Below are positions 1 through 12,501 of a stretch of 64,000 bases of DNA, piece after piece. Positions within the stretch are counted from its first letter, which is position 1; every line of letters begins with the position of its first letter. The position numbers were made by a program, and so were the translations under genes. The notes beneath the pieces were generated by a model, which worked only from the letters and a program-made list of their open reading frames with translations, made no database searches and was not told the DNA's origin. Location: positions 310,001 through 374,000 of the forward strand of contig NZ_JAUCZF010000005.1 in NCBI RefSeq assembly GCF_030373245.1, in the 5' to 3' direction. This DNA comes from Hydrogenophaga sp. (lineage in GTDB: Bacteria; Pseudomonadota; Gammaproteobacteria; Burkholderiales; Burkholderiaceae_C).

Positions 1-786
<786 letters not shown>

Positions 787-790
<4 letters not shown>

Positions 791-1764
791 GGTGTGAGTT
801 CCGATTCGGTTTCCAGGATTTGCTGTATTTCGATGGGGCTCAGCAGACGCCCCGGGATGAGTTCACCACCCGCGGTGTGGGCACTGCCCAGCAAGGTGGT
901 GTTGTTGTGACCGGTTGAAGCTGGTCCAAACACCGCCACCTGCGCCTGGTTGGGCCAGTCGCCGCGACGGCGCACGCCGCTCAGGAAGCGTGCTGCATTG
1001 TCTTCGTCCAGTGTGACCGGTGTGTGTTCCGGCAACAGGCTGCGCACCGGCAGAAGGTGAGCGAGGCGCTCGCCCTCCGACTCGGCTTCCAGCGTCGCGA
1101 GCGACACGCATTGCTCGGTACCAAAAGGACCGGTGGCGACTCGGCGCAGGTTGCTCAGATGGCCACCGCAGCCCAGTGCCTCGGCGATGTCTTCGCCCAG
1201 GGTTCGGATGTAGGTGCCCTTGCTGCAGCGCACCCGCAGCCGCAGGCTTGGCGATTCGCCCTGCAACTGCATATCGATCAGGTCCAGGTCGTGGATGGTC
1301 ACGCGCCGCGCCGCTCGCTCGATCGTTTCTCCAGCCCGTGCGTATTCGTACAGCGGCTTGCCATCCTTCTTCAGCGCGCTGTGCATGGGTGGGATCTGAT
1401 CGATTTCACCCATGAAGCGGTCCAAAACCTCGACCACCTGACCCGGCGTGCAGGTGACCGGGCGCGACTCGATGACATCGCCCTCGGCATCCCCGGTCGC
1501 GGTTTTCACGCCCAGGCGGATCGTGGCCTCGTAAGTCTTGTCGGCGTCCAGATGCAGCTGGCTGAACTTGGTGGCAGCGCCGAAACAGAGCGGCAGCACG
1601 CCAGTGGCCAGGGGATCCAGCGTACCGGTGTGACCCGCCTTTTCGGCGCGCAGCAACCACTTGGCCTTCTGCAAAGCCTGGTTGCTGGAGAGACCCAGCG
1701 GTTTGTCGAGCAACAGCACCCCATGCACAGGGCGCCGCTGCACCCTGGTGCGTTGGCCCTGCAT
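787..1764 (-). CDS. truB: tRNA pseudouridine(55) synthase TruB
   Basis: Converts U55 of the T-loop in elongator tRNAs to pseudouridine. The 325-residue product has the usual length. Residues 15-24 ([10 protein letters not shown]) and 44-56 ([12 protein letters not shown] region) are the diagnostic motifs; the catalytic aspartate is D50. A later KGTYIRTL segment is the second TruB signature. The ATG start at 1764 lies 2 nt after the rbfA stop, and the stop overlaps the typA start by 4 nt, so it sits in the middle of a tightly packed operon. Nothing unusual is visible. Confidence 0.97.
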
Positions 1765-1766
1765 GC

Positions 1767-2138
1767 CTATTCCTCGTCTTTTGAACGGGAGGCCACGGCC
1801 TTGGAAATCAAGGCGTTCATGTCGGCCGCGCGCTCAGTGGTGCGATCGAACACGAAGTGAAGCGTGGGCACGGTGTGGATGTGAAGGCGCTTGAACAGGC
1901 TGTTGCGCAGGAAGCCGGCCGCCGCATTCAGACCATGCACGGCCTCTTCCGGCTCGCCTGTGAGCAGACTGAAGAATACCTTGGCATGAGCGTAGTCGGG
2001 CGTCACTTCCACGGCATTGATGGTGACCATGCCCACCCGCGGGTCCTTGAGCTCGCGCGCGATCAGCTCCGCCAGATCGCGCTGGATCTGGTCGGCCACT
2101 TGAAAACCGCGGTTGGGCTTGGAGGACTTGCGGGCCAT
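1767..2138 (-). CDS. rbfA: 30S ribosome-binding factor RbfA
   Basis: Small KH-fold protein that binds immature 30S subunits and helps 16S rRNA 5'-end maturation, including cold adaptation. At 123 residues it has the normal length. The core [12 protein letters not shown], then [13 protein letters not shown] and the C-terminal [20 protein letters not shown], is typical of the family. It lies between infB (12-nt gap upstream) and truB (2-nt gap downstream), the conserved bacterial order. ATG start at 2138. Confidence 0.96.
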   Translation of the reverse strand: MARKSSKPNRGFQVADQIQRDLAELIARELKDPRVGMVTINAVEVTPDYAHAKVFFSLLTGEPEEAVHGLNAAAGFLRNSLFKRLHIHTVPTLHFVFDRTTERAADMNALISKAVASRSKDEE

Positions 2139-2150
2139 GTCGACAAGGGC

Positions 2151-4973
2151 TTAGAGCGAACGCGCCACTTCCTTGACCTCGAAGAATTCGAGCTGGTCGC
2201 CTTCTTTGATGTCGTTGTAGTTCTTGAGCTTGATACCGCACTCGAAGCCTTCCTTGACTTCGCGCACATCGTCTTTCAGACGCTTGAGGCTCTCGACTTC
2301 GCCGGTGTAAATCACCACGTTGTCGCGCAACAGGCGGAAATGCGCACCACGCACCACTTGGCCTGAGGTGATCATGGATCCGGCCACCGTACCGATCTTG
2401 GAGGCGACGAACACGGTGCGGATTTCGGCCGAGCCGATCACCTCTTCGCGCTTGTCCGGCGCCAGCATGCCCGACATGGCAGCCTTGAGCTCGTCCACCG
2501 CGTCGTAGATGATGTTGTAGTAGCGCACATCGACATCGTTGCCTTCGGCCAGCTTGCGCGCACCCACATCGGCACGGACATTGAATCCGATGACCACCGC
2601 CTTGGATGCGATCGCCAGGTTGATATCACTTTCGCTGATGCCACCCACGCCAGAAAAGACGATCTGCACCTTGACCTCTTCGGTCGAGAGCTTGAGCAGT
2701 GACTGGCCCAGCGCTTCTTGCGAACCCTGCACGTCGGCCTTGACGATGATGGGCAGCACCTTGACTTCGCCTGCCGACAGGTCGGAGAACATGTTGTCCA
2801 GCTTGGCCGCCTGTTGCCGCGCGAGCTTGGTGTTGCGGAACTTGCCCGCGCGGTAGGTGGCGATCTCGCGCGCACGGCGCTCGTCGGTCATGACCATGAA
2901 GTCGTCACCGGCTTGCGGCACTTCCGACAGGCCCTGGATTTCCACCGGGATGGAGGGACCGGCTTCCTTGATAGGCTTGCCGTTTTCATCCAACATGGCG
3001 CGCACACGACCCGAGGTCTGGCCTACCAGCACCACATCGCCAGTCTTCAGCGTGCCGCTTTGCACCAGCACGGTGGCAACCGCGCCGCGACCCTTGTCCA
3101 GGCGCGCCTCGATCACCAGGCCCTTGGCCATGGCGTCCACCGGCGCCTTGAGCTCAAGCACCTCGGCCTGCAGCAACACCTGCTCCAGCAGCGCATCAAT
3201 GCCCTCGCCGGTCTTGGCCGAGACACCCACGAAAGGCACCTCGCCACCAAACTCTTCGGGGATGACCTCCTCGGTCACCAGCTCGCCACGCACCTTTTCC
3301 AGGTTGATGCCGGGCTTGTCGATCTTGGTCAGCGCCACCACGATGGGCACGCCAGCCGCTTTCGCGTGCTTGATGGCCTCACGCGTCTGGGGCATGACGC
3401 CGTCGTCGGCCGCACACACCAGGATCACGATATCGGTGGCCTGTGCACCACGTGCACGCATGGCGGTGAACGCCTCGTGACCCGGGGTATCGAGGAAAGA
3501 CACCATGCCACGCGGCGTCTCGACGTGGTAGGCGCCAATGTGCTGGGTGATGCCACCGGCTTCGCCTGCGGCCACTTTGGCGCGGCGAATGTAGTCCAGC
3601 AAAGAGGTCTTGCCGTGATCGACGTGGCCCATGACCGTCACCACCGGCGCACGCGGCATCAATTCCGCGGACTGCTGGGTGGCCTCGTCTTCGGTGAACG
3701 CCTCTGGATCGTCCAGTGCCGCCACCACCGCCGTGTGGCCCAGTTCTTCCACCACGATCATCGCGGTGTCCTGGTCCAGCGGCTGGTTGATGGTCACCAT
3801 CTGGCCCATCTTCATCAGCGCCTTGATCACCTCGGACGACTTCAGGCTCATCTTGTGCGCCAGTTCGCCCACCGTGATGGTTTCTGGAACGTGCACTTCG
3901 ATCGCTTTGAATTCGGTCGGCGCCACAAAGCTGCCATGGCTGTCGTCACCTGCATCTCGACCGCCTCGACGCCCCCCTCCACGCGGGCCGCCGCGCCAGC
4001 TGGAGCGGCCAGCACTGGTGTCACCACGGGTCTTGATGCCTTTTTTCTTGGCCGCATCGTCTTTCCACGTCGACGACAGGTTTTCCGATTTGATCTCTTT
4101 CTTGCCAGCCACCGTGCCGACAGCAGGCTTGGCACCAGGCGTGCCTGCAGGCTTGTGCAGCGTGCCCTTGAGCCCAGCCTTGGCATCCGGCTCGGGCTTC
4201 TTGGCCACCAGGGTCTTGGCGGGTGCCGCCATCATGGCGCGGATGTTGGCGGCTTCTTTTTCGGCCTTCTTGCGGCGGTCCTGCAAATCGTTGGCACGCA
4301 GGTCATCCGCCTTTTTGGCCTCGGCCTTCTTCTCGGCGCTGGCCAGGGCGTTGGACTCACGCTCCAGGCTCTCTTCTTTGGCCTTGGCGTGTTTTTCGGC
4401 CAGCGACTTCGGTTCGGTGTCGGTCTCGACAGCCGCCGCGGCGGCGTTGGCATCTGCCGTCAGCTTGTCCTGAGCCGCTTGCTCGGCGGCCTGCTCGGCC
4501 TGGGCCTGGCGAGCCTCCTCGGCTTCGCGCGCAGCGCGCTTGGCCACAAACTCTTCTTCCTGGCGGCGCAGCAGCTCGGCCTGGCGGCGCGCGTCTTCTT
4601 CACGGCGCGCCAATTCTGCGGTGTCGACCACAGGCGCCTCGGGCTGCGTCTCGGGAACGGCCACGGACTCGTCATCGCGCTTGATGAAGGTGCGCTTCTT
4701 GCGCACTTCAACCTGGATGGTGCGCGCACGGCCCGTCGCGTCCGCCTGCTTGATCTCGCTGGTGGACTTCTTGACGAGCGTGATCTTCTTGCGCTCGCCG
4801 CCGGCCGTTCCATGGCTGGCCTTGAGGTGGCCGAGCAGCTTTTGCTTGTCAGATTCAGAGACCGGGTCGGTGCCAACGGTCTTGGGCACGCCAGCAGCGG
4901 TCAGTTGCTCCAGCAACAGGGAAGTTGGCTTGTTCAGCTCTGCAGCCAATTCGGCGACGGTGGTACTTGTCAT
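2151..4973 (-). CDS. infB: Translation initiation factor IF-2
   Basis: GTPase that places initiator fMet-tRNA on the 30S subunit and promotes subunit joining. I chose the ATG at 4973 (940 residues) because the protein then starts with a canonical IF2_N domain ([18 protein letters not shown]); an upstream in-frame start at 5030 would add a 19-residue basic tail with no family support. GGAG lies upstream of this ATG. Residues about 90-300 are an Ala/Glu/Lys-rich charged, probably coiled segment, then a Gly/Arg-rich patch. The G domain starts near residue 445 ([16 protein letters not shown]), with DTPGHEAF and TKIDKP. Domains II-IV complete the C-terminus. It sits 31 nt after nusA. Confidence 0.96.
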   Translation of the reverse strand: MTSTTVAELAAELNKPTSLLLEQLTAAGVPKTVGTDPVSESDKQKLLGHLKASHGTAGGERKKITLVKKSTSEIKQADATGRARTIQVEVRKKRTFIKRDDESVAVPETQPEAPVVDTAELARREEDARRQAELLRRQEEEFVAKRAAREAEEARQAQAEQAAEQAAQDKLTADANAAAAAVETDTEPKSLAEKHAKAKEESLERESNALASAEKKAEAKKADDLRANDLQDRRKKAEKEAANIRAMMAAPAKTLVAKKPEPDAKAGLKGTLHKPAGTPGAKPAVGTVAGKKEIKSENLSSTWKDDAAKKKGIKTRGDTSAGRSSWRGGPRGGGRRGGRDAGDDSHGSFVAPTEFKAIEVHVPETITVGELAHKMSLKSSEVIKALMKMGQMVTINQPLDQDTAMIVVEELGHTAVVAALDDPEAFTEDEATQQSAELMPRAPVVTVMGHVDHGKTSLLDYIRRAKVAAGEAGGITQHIGAYHVETPRGMVSFLDTPGHEAFTAMRARGAQATDIVILVCAADDGVMPQTREAIKHAKAAGVPIVVALTKIDKPGINLEKVRGELVTEEVIPEEFGGEVPFVGVSAKTGEGIDALLEQVLLQAEVLELKAPVDAMAKGLVIEARLDKGRGAVATVLVQSGTLKTGDVVLVGQTSGRVRAMLDENGKPIKEAGPSIPVEIQGLSEVPQAGDDFMVMTDERRAREIATYRAGKFRNTKLARQQAAKLDNMFSDLSAGEVKVLPIIVKADVQGSQEALGQSLLKLSTEEVKVQIVFSGVGGISESDINLAIASKAVVIGFNVRADVGARKLAEGNDVDVRYYNIIYDAVDELKAAMSGMLAPDKREEVIGSAEIRTVFVASKIGTVAGSMITSGQVVRGAHFRLLRDNVVIYTGEVESLKRLKDDVREVKEGFECGIKLKNYNDIKEGDQLEFFEVKEVARSL

Positions 4974-5004
4974 AGGGTCTTTTCTCCGCTGGGGCCTCCG
5001 CTGT

Positions 5005-6504
5005 TCAGGTGGTGGGTTGCGCTTCGTCACCGGCGAACCAGTGAGCGCGGGCCAGCATGATCAGTTTCACGGCGTCTTCGGCCGTCTGTCCGGTGATGTC
5101 GGTCAATTCGTCGGTGGCGAGGTCGGCCAGGTCGTCGCGCGTGTGCACGCCGGCATCGGCCAGCTTGGCCACCAGCTCAGGCGTCACACCTTCGAGGTCA
5201 CGCAGCTCCTGGGAGACCTCTTCCACGCTCTCTTCGCGAGCGATTTCCATCGTCAGCAGCGCATCCTTGGCCCGCGTGCGCAGCTCGTTGACCGTGTCTT
5301 CGTCGAACGACTCGATCTCCAGCATTTCCTGCAGCGGCACGTAGGCCACCTCTTCCAGGCTGGTGAAACCCTCTTCGATCAGGATGTCAGCGATCTCCTG
5401 GTCGACATCGAGCTTGGCCATGAAGACCGCACGGATGCCTTCGGCCTCTTCGGCCTGCTTCTGCGCCGACTCGTCGGCCGTCATGATGTTGATGCGCCAG
5501 CCGGTGAGCTCGGAGGCCAGGCGCACGTTCTGCCCGCCGCGGCCGATGGCGATCGCGAGGTTCTCCTCATCCACCACCACGTCCATGGCATGACGTTCTT
5601 CGTCCACCACGATCGACACCACGTTGGCCGGCGCGAGGGCACCGATCACGAACTGAGCCGGATCATCGCTCCAAAGCACGATGTCCACCCGCTCGCCAGC
5701 GAGCTCGTTGGTCACGCCGGTCACGCGCGAGCCGCGCACGCCCACACAGGTGCCAATGGGATCGATGCGCTTGTCGTGCGACTGCACGGCGATCTTGGCG
5801 CGCGAACCCGCATCGCGGGCGCAGGCCTTGATGTCCAGCAAACCCTGTTCGATCTCAGGCACTTCCTGACGGAACAGCTCGATCATGAACTCGGGGGCCG
5901 AGCGCGACAGCAGGATGGGTGCGCCGCGCAGCGTCAGGTCCACCTCCATGATCATGGCGCGCACGCGATCCCCGGTGCGGAAGTTCTCCTTCGGGATCAT
6001 CTCGCCTCGGCGCAGACGGCCTTCGACGCGCCCGCTCTCGACGATGAGGTCACCCTTGTCCAGGCGCTTGACGGTACCCACGAAGATCTTGTCGCCGCGC
6101 GACATGAAGTCGTTGAGCAGCATCTCGCGCTCGGCATCGCGGATCTTCTGCAGGATCACCTGCTTGGCGGCCATGGCGCCGATGCGGCCGATCGGCACGC
6201 TGTCAATCGGTTTCTCAATGAAGTCGCCTTCTTCAATGTCGGCGAGTTCGTCGCGCGCATCGCTCAGCAGCTCTTCAGCATCCGGGTTCTGCAGGCCCGC
6301 CTCATCGGGAACCACCAGCCAGCGGCGGAAGGTCTCGTAGGCACCGGTGTCGGGGTCAACCGCCACGCGGATGTCCACCTCGCCCTTGTAGAGTTTTTTG
6401 GTGGCCGAGGCCAGTGCCAGCTCCACCGCACCGAGCACCACATCGCGCTCGACGTTTTTCTCGCGGGAGATGGCATCAATCAGCATCAACATTTCGCGGT
6501 TCAT
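5005..6504 (-). CDS. nusA: Transcription termination/antitermination protein NusA
   Basis: RNA polymerase-binding elongation factor that modulates pausing, intrinsic termination and antitermination. The 499 residues match the usual proteobacterial length. Order seen: the N-terminal polymerase-binding domain, S1 (about 135-200, [20 protein letters not shown]), KH1, KH2 ([19 protein letters not shown]) and two C-terminal acidic helix-hairpin repeats (about 360-490), the form found in beta- and gammaproteobacteria. ATG at 6504. It follows rimP by 73 nt and precedes infB by 31 nt. Confidence 0.97.
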   Translation of the reverse strand: MNREMLMLIDAISREKNVERDVVLGAVELALASATKKLYKGEVDIRVAVDPDTGAYETFRRWLVVPDEAGLQNPDAEELLSDARDELADIEEGDFIEKPIDSVPIGRIGAMAAKQVILQKIRDAEREMLLNDFMSRGDKIFVGTVKRLDKGDLIVESGRVEGRLRRGEMIPKENFRTGDRVRAMIMEVDLTLRGAPILLSRSAPEFMIELFRQEVPEIEQGLLDIKACARDAGSRAKIAVQSHDKRIDPIGTCVGVRGSRVTGVTNELAGERVDIVLWSDDPAQFVIGALAPANVVSIVVDEERHAMDVVVDEENLAIAIGRGGQNVRLASELTGWRINIMTADESAQKQAEEAEGIRAVFMAKLDVDQEIADILIEEGFTSLEEVAYVPLQEMLEIESFDEDTVNELRTRAKDALLTMEIAREESVEEVSQELRDLEGVTPELVAKLADAGVHTRDDLADLATDELTDITGQTAEDAVKLIMLARAHWFAGDEAQPTT

Positions 6505-6577
6505 TTCACTCGCCCACCTTTCCGGATGTCTTCTTGGAAATCAAAACAAAGCTGTTCTCGAATGCGACGGTCGGTCA

Positions 6578-7165
6578 TCATCCGTTAGGCCCCTCGCCCG
6601 TGGCTTGGCGGCCTTTGAAATTCACGATCGGCGCCAATCGCGCCTGCTGCACATCGGCCAGCGAAAAATTCAACGCCTGCAGCGGCACCGGCGGGCGCTT
6701 CTTGCTGACGCGCTGGCCCGGTTTGGGCTCAGGCGCATCGCTCCAGACGATTCGCCACTCGACGCCGTCCTCGGCACGCTGCAGCGTGCCGCGAAACTTC
6801 TTGCGGTTGGCCGACACCTCGGTGCCGGTCACGCCGATCGGCGCCTTGAGCGTGATGTCCACCATCTGCCCCTCAAAGCGCATGTAATCCTGTTCACGGC
6901 GCAGCGGCCGGTCAATGCCCGGCGAGCCCACTTCCAGACGCCGGTACTCCAGCCCCTCGACCTCCAGCAGGTACTGCAGCTGGCGGGTGATTTTTTCGCA
7001 ATCTTCCACCGTCACAAACCGCTCCACCGCTGCCTGACCGGGCGCCGGCGGCTGCCAGGGCCAGTCGATCGTCACCCGCAACAAACCGCCAGCGGACCGA
7101 TCCAGGTCCACCAGATCAAAGCCCATGCCGGTGACGGTTTGCTCGACGGTTTGCTGCCAGGTCAT
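6578..7165 (-). CDS. rimP: Ribosome maturation factor RimP
   Basis: Needed for 30S subunit maturation. I set the start at the ATG at 7165 (MTWQQTVEQTVTGMGFDLVD), giving 195 residues. An open frame extends upstream to 7501, but that part runs through the promoter region and antisense to nothing RimP-like. The central segments YLLEVEGLEYRRLEVGSPGI and DRPLRREQDYMRFEGQ are the family's conserved core; the C-terminal SH3-like part ends with a short basic tail. First gene of the rimP-nusA-infB-rbfA-truB-typA operon. Confidence 0.93.
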   Translation of the reverse strand: MTWQQTVEQTVTGMGFDLVDLDRSAGGLLRVTIDWPWQPPAPGQAAVERFVTVEDCEKITRQLQYLLEVEGLEYRRLEVGSPGIDRPLRREQDYMRFEGQMVDITLKAPIGVTGTEVSANRKKFRGTLQRAEDGVEWRIVWSDAPEPKPGQRVSKKRPPVPLQALNFSLADVQQARLAPIVNFKGRQATGEGPNG

Positions 7166-7276
7166 TCGCTTGTGTTCTGTGGTCCTGATGGCGTGAAATG
7201 AATCGCTCGGGTTGAAAAACGTTCGGCCAAAAAAAATGGGCCGGTAGTAACCCGCCCAATTGGTCGTGAAGGCGGC

Positions 7277-7306
7277 ATTATAGCCCGCTAATCGACGCCT
7301 TTGCAA
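7277..7306 (-). promoter_or_regulatory. Predicted sigma-70 promoter of the rimP-nusA-infB operon
   Basis: Read on the minus strand there is a perfect TATAAT (-10, plus-strand 7277-7282) preceded after 18 bp by TTGCAA (7301-7306; four of six matches to TTGACA). It lies in the 172-nt gap between the DUF2788 gene and rimP and would give a leader of about 100 nt. That leader contains a GGCC...GGCC pair around an A/T run at about 7226-7243, a possible hairpin. No transcript data are available. Confidence 0.55.
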
Positions 7307-7337
7307 TCGAGAGCAGCGCCATGCGCAAACTTCGGCA

Positions 7338-7559
7338 TCACAGCTCCAGCACCCACTGAATGATGTTCTTCGCCAGGAATCCCAGCATGCCAAAGGACAG
7401 CACCAGGAACAGGATGAAGGTGCCAAACTTGCCCGCCTTGGACTCGCGAGCGAGGTTGAACACGATGAACAGCATGTACAGGATGAAGGCGCCCACGCCA
7501 AAGGTCAGACCGAACTGGGCGATCTGGGCCTCGTTGTAGCCGAACAGGGTGGCTTCCAT
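7338..7559 (-). CDS. DUF2788 family small membrane protein
   Basis: A 73-residue protein with two predicted membrane helices (about residues 14-32, LTFGVGAFILYMLFIVF, and 43-62, FILFLVLSFGMLGFLAKNII) separated by a short basic loop (ARESKAGKFG). It matches the DUF2788 family of betaproteobacterial short inner-membrane proteins with no established role. I chose the ATG at 7559 (MEATLFGYNEAQ) rather than an upstream in-frame start at 7655, because the longer version adds a non-homologous tail overlapping the DUF2189 gene. The gene is co-oriented with the DUF2189 gene 19 nt upstream. Confidence 0.8.
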   Translation of the reverse strand: MEATLFGYNEAQIAQFGLTFGVGAFILYMLFIVFNLARESKAGKFGTFILFLVLSFGMLGFLAKNIIQWVLEL

Positions 7560-7578
7560 GGCGCAGCAGTAGGTCCGT

Positions 7579-8373
7579 TCAGGGCTGCCCGGCGCCCTGA
7601 AGCAGCCCATGGGTGTCGCGCTGGGTGAGGTCGCAGTAGACGTGCCAGCTGGCATGGGCGATCAGCGGCAGGATGACGATCAGCCCGATCAGGGCAGTCA
7701 ACATGCTCAGGCCGACCAGTAGCGCGATCACCAATGCCCAGGCCACCGCGGGTCCCGGGTGGTTGGCCACTGCCGTCCAGCTGGCCTGGACGGCGACCAT
7801 AACCCCGACCGGCCGGTCGACCAGCATGGGCAACGCCACCACGGTAGACGCGTAGACCGGCGCAGCCAGCAAGGCGCCCAGCAACAACCAGGCCTCGAAC
7901 AAGCCCAGCTCCCGAACCAAGACCACATGGCGCAGGAAGTCCGCAGGTTTCTCGATCGGTACCGACGACCACAGTGTGATCAACCCGGCCGAGGTCAGCA
8001 CCCAGCCGGTACCAGCCAGACCAAGCAGCAGGCCGAACGCCACCAGCCGCCTGTCGCCCGAGCGCCAGAGTGACACCACCTCGCCCATGCCCACGCAAGC
8101 GCCGCTGCTGCACGAGCGGCTGACGTGGTAGAGGCCGGTGGCCAGAATGGGCGCGACGATCAGAAAACCGGAAAAAGCACCGGCCAGCAACCAGAACTTG
8201 TCTCGCGCAGCCCAGAGCAGCAGCCAGCCAAAGCAGGCCAGCAACAGACCATGCAACAGGCCAGGGGACGGATTGCGGCGCAGATCGCCCCAGCCCAGCG
8301 CCAGCCAGCGCGCGGGTGAGGCTAGCGTCACGGGCACGGCGTGCGAATTGGGTGTTGTGGGATGAGCGTTCAT
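7579..8373 (-). CDS. DUF2189 family multi-pass inner-membrane protein
   Basis: Hydrophobic 264-residue protein with about six predicted membrane segments, grouped as three helical pairs (around residues 38-85, 110-135 and 160-250). The C-terminal stretch ending LPLIAHASWHVYCDLTQR is typical of DUF2189, an uncharacterised membrane family often annotated as cytochrome c oxidase subunit-associated. ATG at 8373. No catalytic motif is visible. It is co-oriented with the DUF2788 gene downstream and separated by 150 nt from the yej-type operon upstream. Function unknown. Confidence 0.75.
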   Translation of the reverse strand: MNAHPTTPNSHAVPVTLASPARWLALGWGDLRRNPSPGLLHGLLLACFGWLLLWAARDKFWLLAGAFSGFLIVAPILATGLYHVSRSCSSGACVGMGEVVSLWRSGDRRLVAFGLLLGLAGTGWVLTSAGLITLWSSVPIEKPADFLRHVVLVRELGLFEAWLLLGALLAAPVYASTVVALPMLVDRPVGVMVAVQASWTAVANHPGPAVAWALVIALLVGLSMLTALIGLIVILPLIAHASWHVYCDLTQRDTHGLLQGAGQP

Positions 8374-8523
8374 GGGAGGCCAGGCAAAAATGCCAAGGGA
8401 CCGGTTGGGTTATAGCGGTGCACCCGTGGGGTCCCCATGACAAATGTCAAACAAAGGAACGATGCCCCGAGTGTGCCAGCGTCATGGCGGCAGACTCCCC
8501 CGCCCGACCCGAGGGGCCTGGTA

Positions 8524-10133
<1,610 letters not shown>

Positions 10134-10137
<4 letters not shown>

Positions 10138-11171
10138 CGGTCGGCCTTTCGGGGATCAAGTGCGTCGCGCAGCGCGTCGCCCATGAAGGTCAGCAGCAGC
10201 AGCGTGATCACCAGCACCGCGAAGGTGGACATGGATATCCACCAGGCGTCAATGTTGTTTTTCCCCTGGCTCAGCAACTCGCCCAGCGACGGTGTGCCGG
10301 GGGGCACACCCAGACCCAGAAAGTCCAGCGAGGTCAGCGCGAGGATGGCCGCACTCATGCGAAACGGCAAGAAAGTGACCACCGGCGTGAGGCTGTTGGG
10401 CAGCACATGGCGCCAGATGATCTGACCGTTGGACAAGCCCATGGCCATGGCGGCGCGCACATAGTCGAGCTGGCGGTTGCGCAGAAACTCGGCACGTACA
10501 TAGTCCGACAGGCCCATCCAGCCAAACAGGCTGAGCAACACCAGCAGCAAGCCCAGGCTGGGCGCAAACACCGCCGAGAAGATGATCAGCAGGTAAAGCT
10601 CAGGCATGGCCCCCCAGACCTCGATGAAGCGCTGAAACGCCAGATCGGTCTTGCCGCCAAAGAAGCCCTGGATGGCACCGGCGACCACCCCCAGCAGCAC
10701 GCCAATGAACGTGAGCGCCAGCGCAAACAGCACGCTGACGCGAAACCCGTAAATCAGCTGCGCCAGCAGGTCGCGGCCACGGTCGTCGGTACCCAGCCAG
10801 TTCTCAGCTGTGGGAGCCGAGGGGTTGGGTTCCTTGGCGAAGTAGTTGAGCGTCTTCGGGCCGTAGGGGTTGGGCGCGTAGACCGCCCAATTGCCGTCCA
10901 GGGTCAGCCGCTCGCGGATGAAAGGGTCGAGGTAGTCGGTGTTGCTTTCGAAGTCCCCACCGAACACCGTTTCCGGGTAGTCATTGAACAACGGCAGATA
11001 GGTCTGCCCCTCATAGCGGACCACCAGCGGGCGGTCGTTGGACAATACCTCGGCAAACAGGCTGGCCACCACCAGCACGCAAAAGATCAGCAGGCTCCAG
11101 TAGCCGAGCTTGTTGCGCTTGAAGCGGAGCCAGGCGCGGCGCGAAGGCGAAGGACTGACCACGCCGGTCAT
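10134..11171 (-). CDS. yejE: Peptide ABC transporter permease (YejE type)
   Basis: Inner-membrane permease of the same importer, 345 residues. A cytoplasmic N-terminus (RRAWLRFKRNKLGYWSLL) precedes the first helix, then a periplasmic insertion of about 100 residues that includes ENWLGTDDRGRDLLAQLIYG, the hallmark of OppC/DppC/YejE permeases. The EAA-type cytoplasmic loop is near AMAMGLSNGQIIWRHVLPNS. ATG at 11171; the stop overlaps yejF. A 141-nt gap holding a structured repeat separates it from yejB. Confidence 0.93.
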
Positions 11172-11229
11172 GAGGCAACCAACTCCACCAACAAAGTCTC
11201 CGGCGCGCGTTCCTCAACCCAGGGCAGCA

Positions 11230-11312
11230 GTGGAACCGGCTTCGCCGGGCTACAGGGTGCTTCCCCCCTCCCGCAGGCGAGGGGGGAAGCCGCGCAGCGG
11301 CGCAGGGGGGTG
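11230..11312. repeat. Structured intergenic repeat, copy 1 (yejB-yejE gap)
   Basis: The sequence opens GTGGAACCGGCTTCGCCGGG, containing a CCGGC/GCCGG stem, then an 11-bp perfect stem CTTCCCCCCTC/GAGGGGGGAAG with an 8-nt loop, and ends with GCGCAGCGGCGCAGGGGGG. The same layout recurs at 12425-12501 in the next gap of the same operon. The pattern resembles GC-rich hairpin repeats common between genes in Comamonadaceae. It may stabilise or attenuate the mRNA, but it lacks a U-tract and so is not a standard intrinsic terminator. Confidence 0.75.
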
Positions 11313-12338
11313 CTAGTCGAACTTGACACGCGGGTCCACCCAGACGTAACAGAGATCGGAGATGAGTTTGGTCACCAGCCCGATCAGCGTGAACAAAAAC
11401 AGCGTGCCCATGACCACCGGGTAGTCGCGCCGGATCACGCTCTCGTAGCTGAGCAGGCCCAGGCCGTCGAGCGAGAACAGTGTCTCGATCAGCAGCGAGC
11501 CAGCAAAAAACGCGCCGATGAAGGCCGCTGGGAAACCGGTCACGATGGGGATGAGCGCGTTGCGGAACACGTGCTTCCACATCACCTGGCGTTCGCTCAG
11601 GCCCTTGGCGCGCGCTGTCATCACGTACTGCTTGCGGATCTCTTCCAGAAATGCGTTTTTGGTCAGCATGGTGGTGACGGCAAAGCTGCCCAGCACCATC
11701 GCCGTCACCGGCAGCGTGATGTGCCAGAGGTAGTCGACGATGCGCGCCCCCCAGGTGAGCTCTTCCCAGTTGGATGAGGTGAGGCCTCGCAATGGAAACC
11801 ATTGCAGCTGGCCACCAAAGATCACCAGCAGTGCCACACCCAGCACAAAGCCGGGAATCGCATAACCCACCAGCACCAGCAGCGTGGTCACCAAGTCAAA
11901 CCGCGTGCCCGCGCGCACTGCCTTGGCCACGCCCAGCGGCACGGCCACCAGGTAGCTGATGAAAAACGTCCACAGCCCGAGGCTGATCGAGACCGGCAGC
12001 TTCTCGATCACCAGTTCCGAAACCGCCTTGTTCTGGAAAAAGCTGGTGCCCAGGTCAAACCGCGCGAACTGTCCGAGCATCTGGAAAAACCGCTCGTGTG
12101 CCGGTTTGTCAAAGCCGTACAGCGCCTTGATCTGCTCCAGCCGCTGTGGATCCACGCCCTGCGCGCCCCGGTAGACCGATCCGCCCTCCGCGCCCGTGCC
12201 CCCCCCTGCCCGCGCCTCGGCCAGGTACTGATCCACCGGTCCGCCCGGCACGAACTGGATCACCACAAAGGTCAGCAGCAAGACGCCGAACAGCGTCGGA
12301 ATCATGAGCAGCAAGCGCTTGAGGATGTAGACCCACAT
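11313..12338 (-). CDS. yejB: Peptide ABC transporter permease (YejB type)
   Basis: Second inner-membrane permease of the Yej-type importer, 341 residues. It starts with the OppB/DppB-like N-terminal helix (MWVYILKRLLLMIPTLFGVL), followed by a periplasmic insertion rich in Gly/Ala, and has the cytoplasmic EAA-like loop around TARAKGLSERQVMWKHVFRN. About six helices. ATG at 12338. It lies between yejA (163-nt gap with repeat copy 2) and yejE (141-nt gap with copy 1). Confidence 0.93.
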   Translation of the reverse strand: MWVYILKRLLLMIPTLFGVLLLTFVVIQFVPGGPVDQYLAEARAGGGTGAEGGSVYRGAQGVDPQRLEQIKALYGFDKPAHERFFQMLGQFARFDLGTSFFQNKAVSELVIEKLPVSISLGLWTFFISYLVAVPLGVAKAVRAGTRFDLVTTLLVLVGYAIPGFVLGVALLVIFGGQLQWFPLRGLTSSNWEELTWGARIVDYLWHITLPVTAMVLGSFAVTTMLTKNAFLEEIRKQYVMTARAKGLSERQVMWKHVFRNALIPIVTGFPAAFIGAFFAGSLLIETLFSLDGLGLLSYESVIRRDYPVVMGTLFLFTLIGLVTKLISDLCYVWVDPRVKFD

Positions 12339-12424
12339 GGTCAGCCCGCGCTCTCACAAGGTAAACCAATGGCGTGAACGAAGCCGGTGCCCCCGGCGCG
12401 AGGGCCATCAACCCAGCAAACACC

Positions 12425-12501
12425 GTGGAACCGGCTTTGCCGGGCCACAGGTGTTGCCCCCTGGAGGGGGTGACGCGCGAAGCGCGGCGCGGGGGTGGTG
12501 C
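12425..12501. repeat. Structured intergenic repeat, copy 2 (yejA-yejB gap)
   Basis: It shares with copy 1 the start GTGGAACCGGCTTTGCCGGG, the following (C/T)ACAGG(G)TG(T/C)T segment, a C-tract/G-tract hairpin (GCCCCCT GG AGGGGGT) and an end rich in GCGCGAAGCGCGGCGCGGGGG-like sequence. The stems differ in sequence but keep pairing, which points to selection on structure or to a mobile repeat family. It lies immediately upstream of the yejA stop on the plus strand, so in the transcript it follows yejA. Confidence 0.75.

Noticed and set aside
2718..5060. A 780-codon plus-strand open frame antisense to infB, and similar long frames at 4540-6588 and 13168-14415
   Set aside because: High-GC antisense shadows: translations are low-complexity His/Arg/Gly-rich, without family motifs, opposite clear genes.
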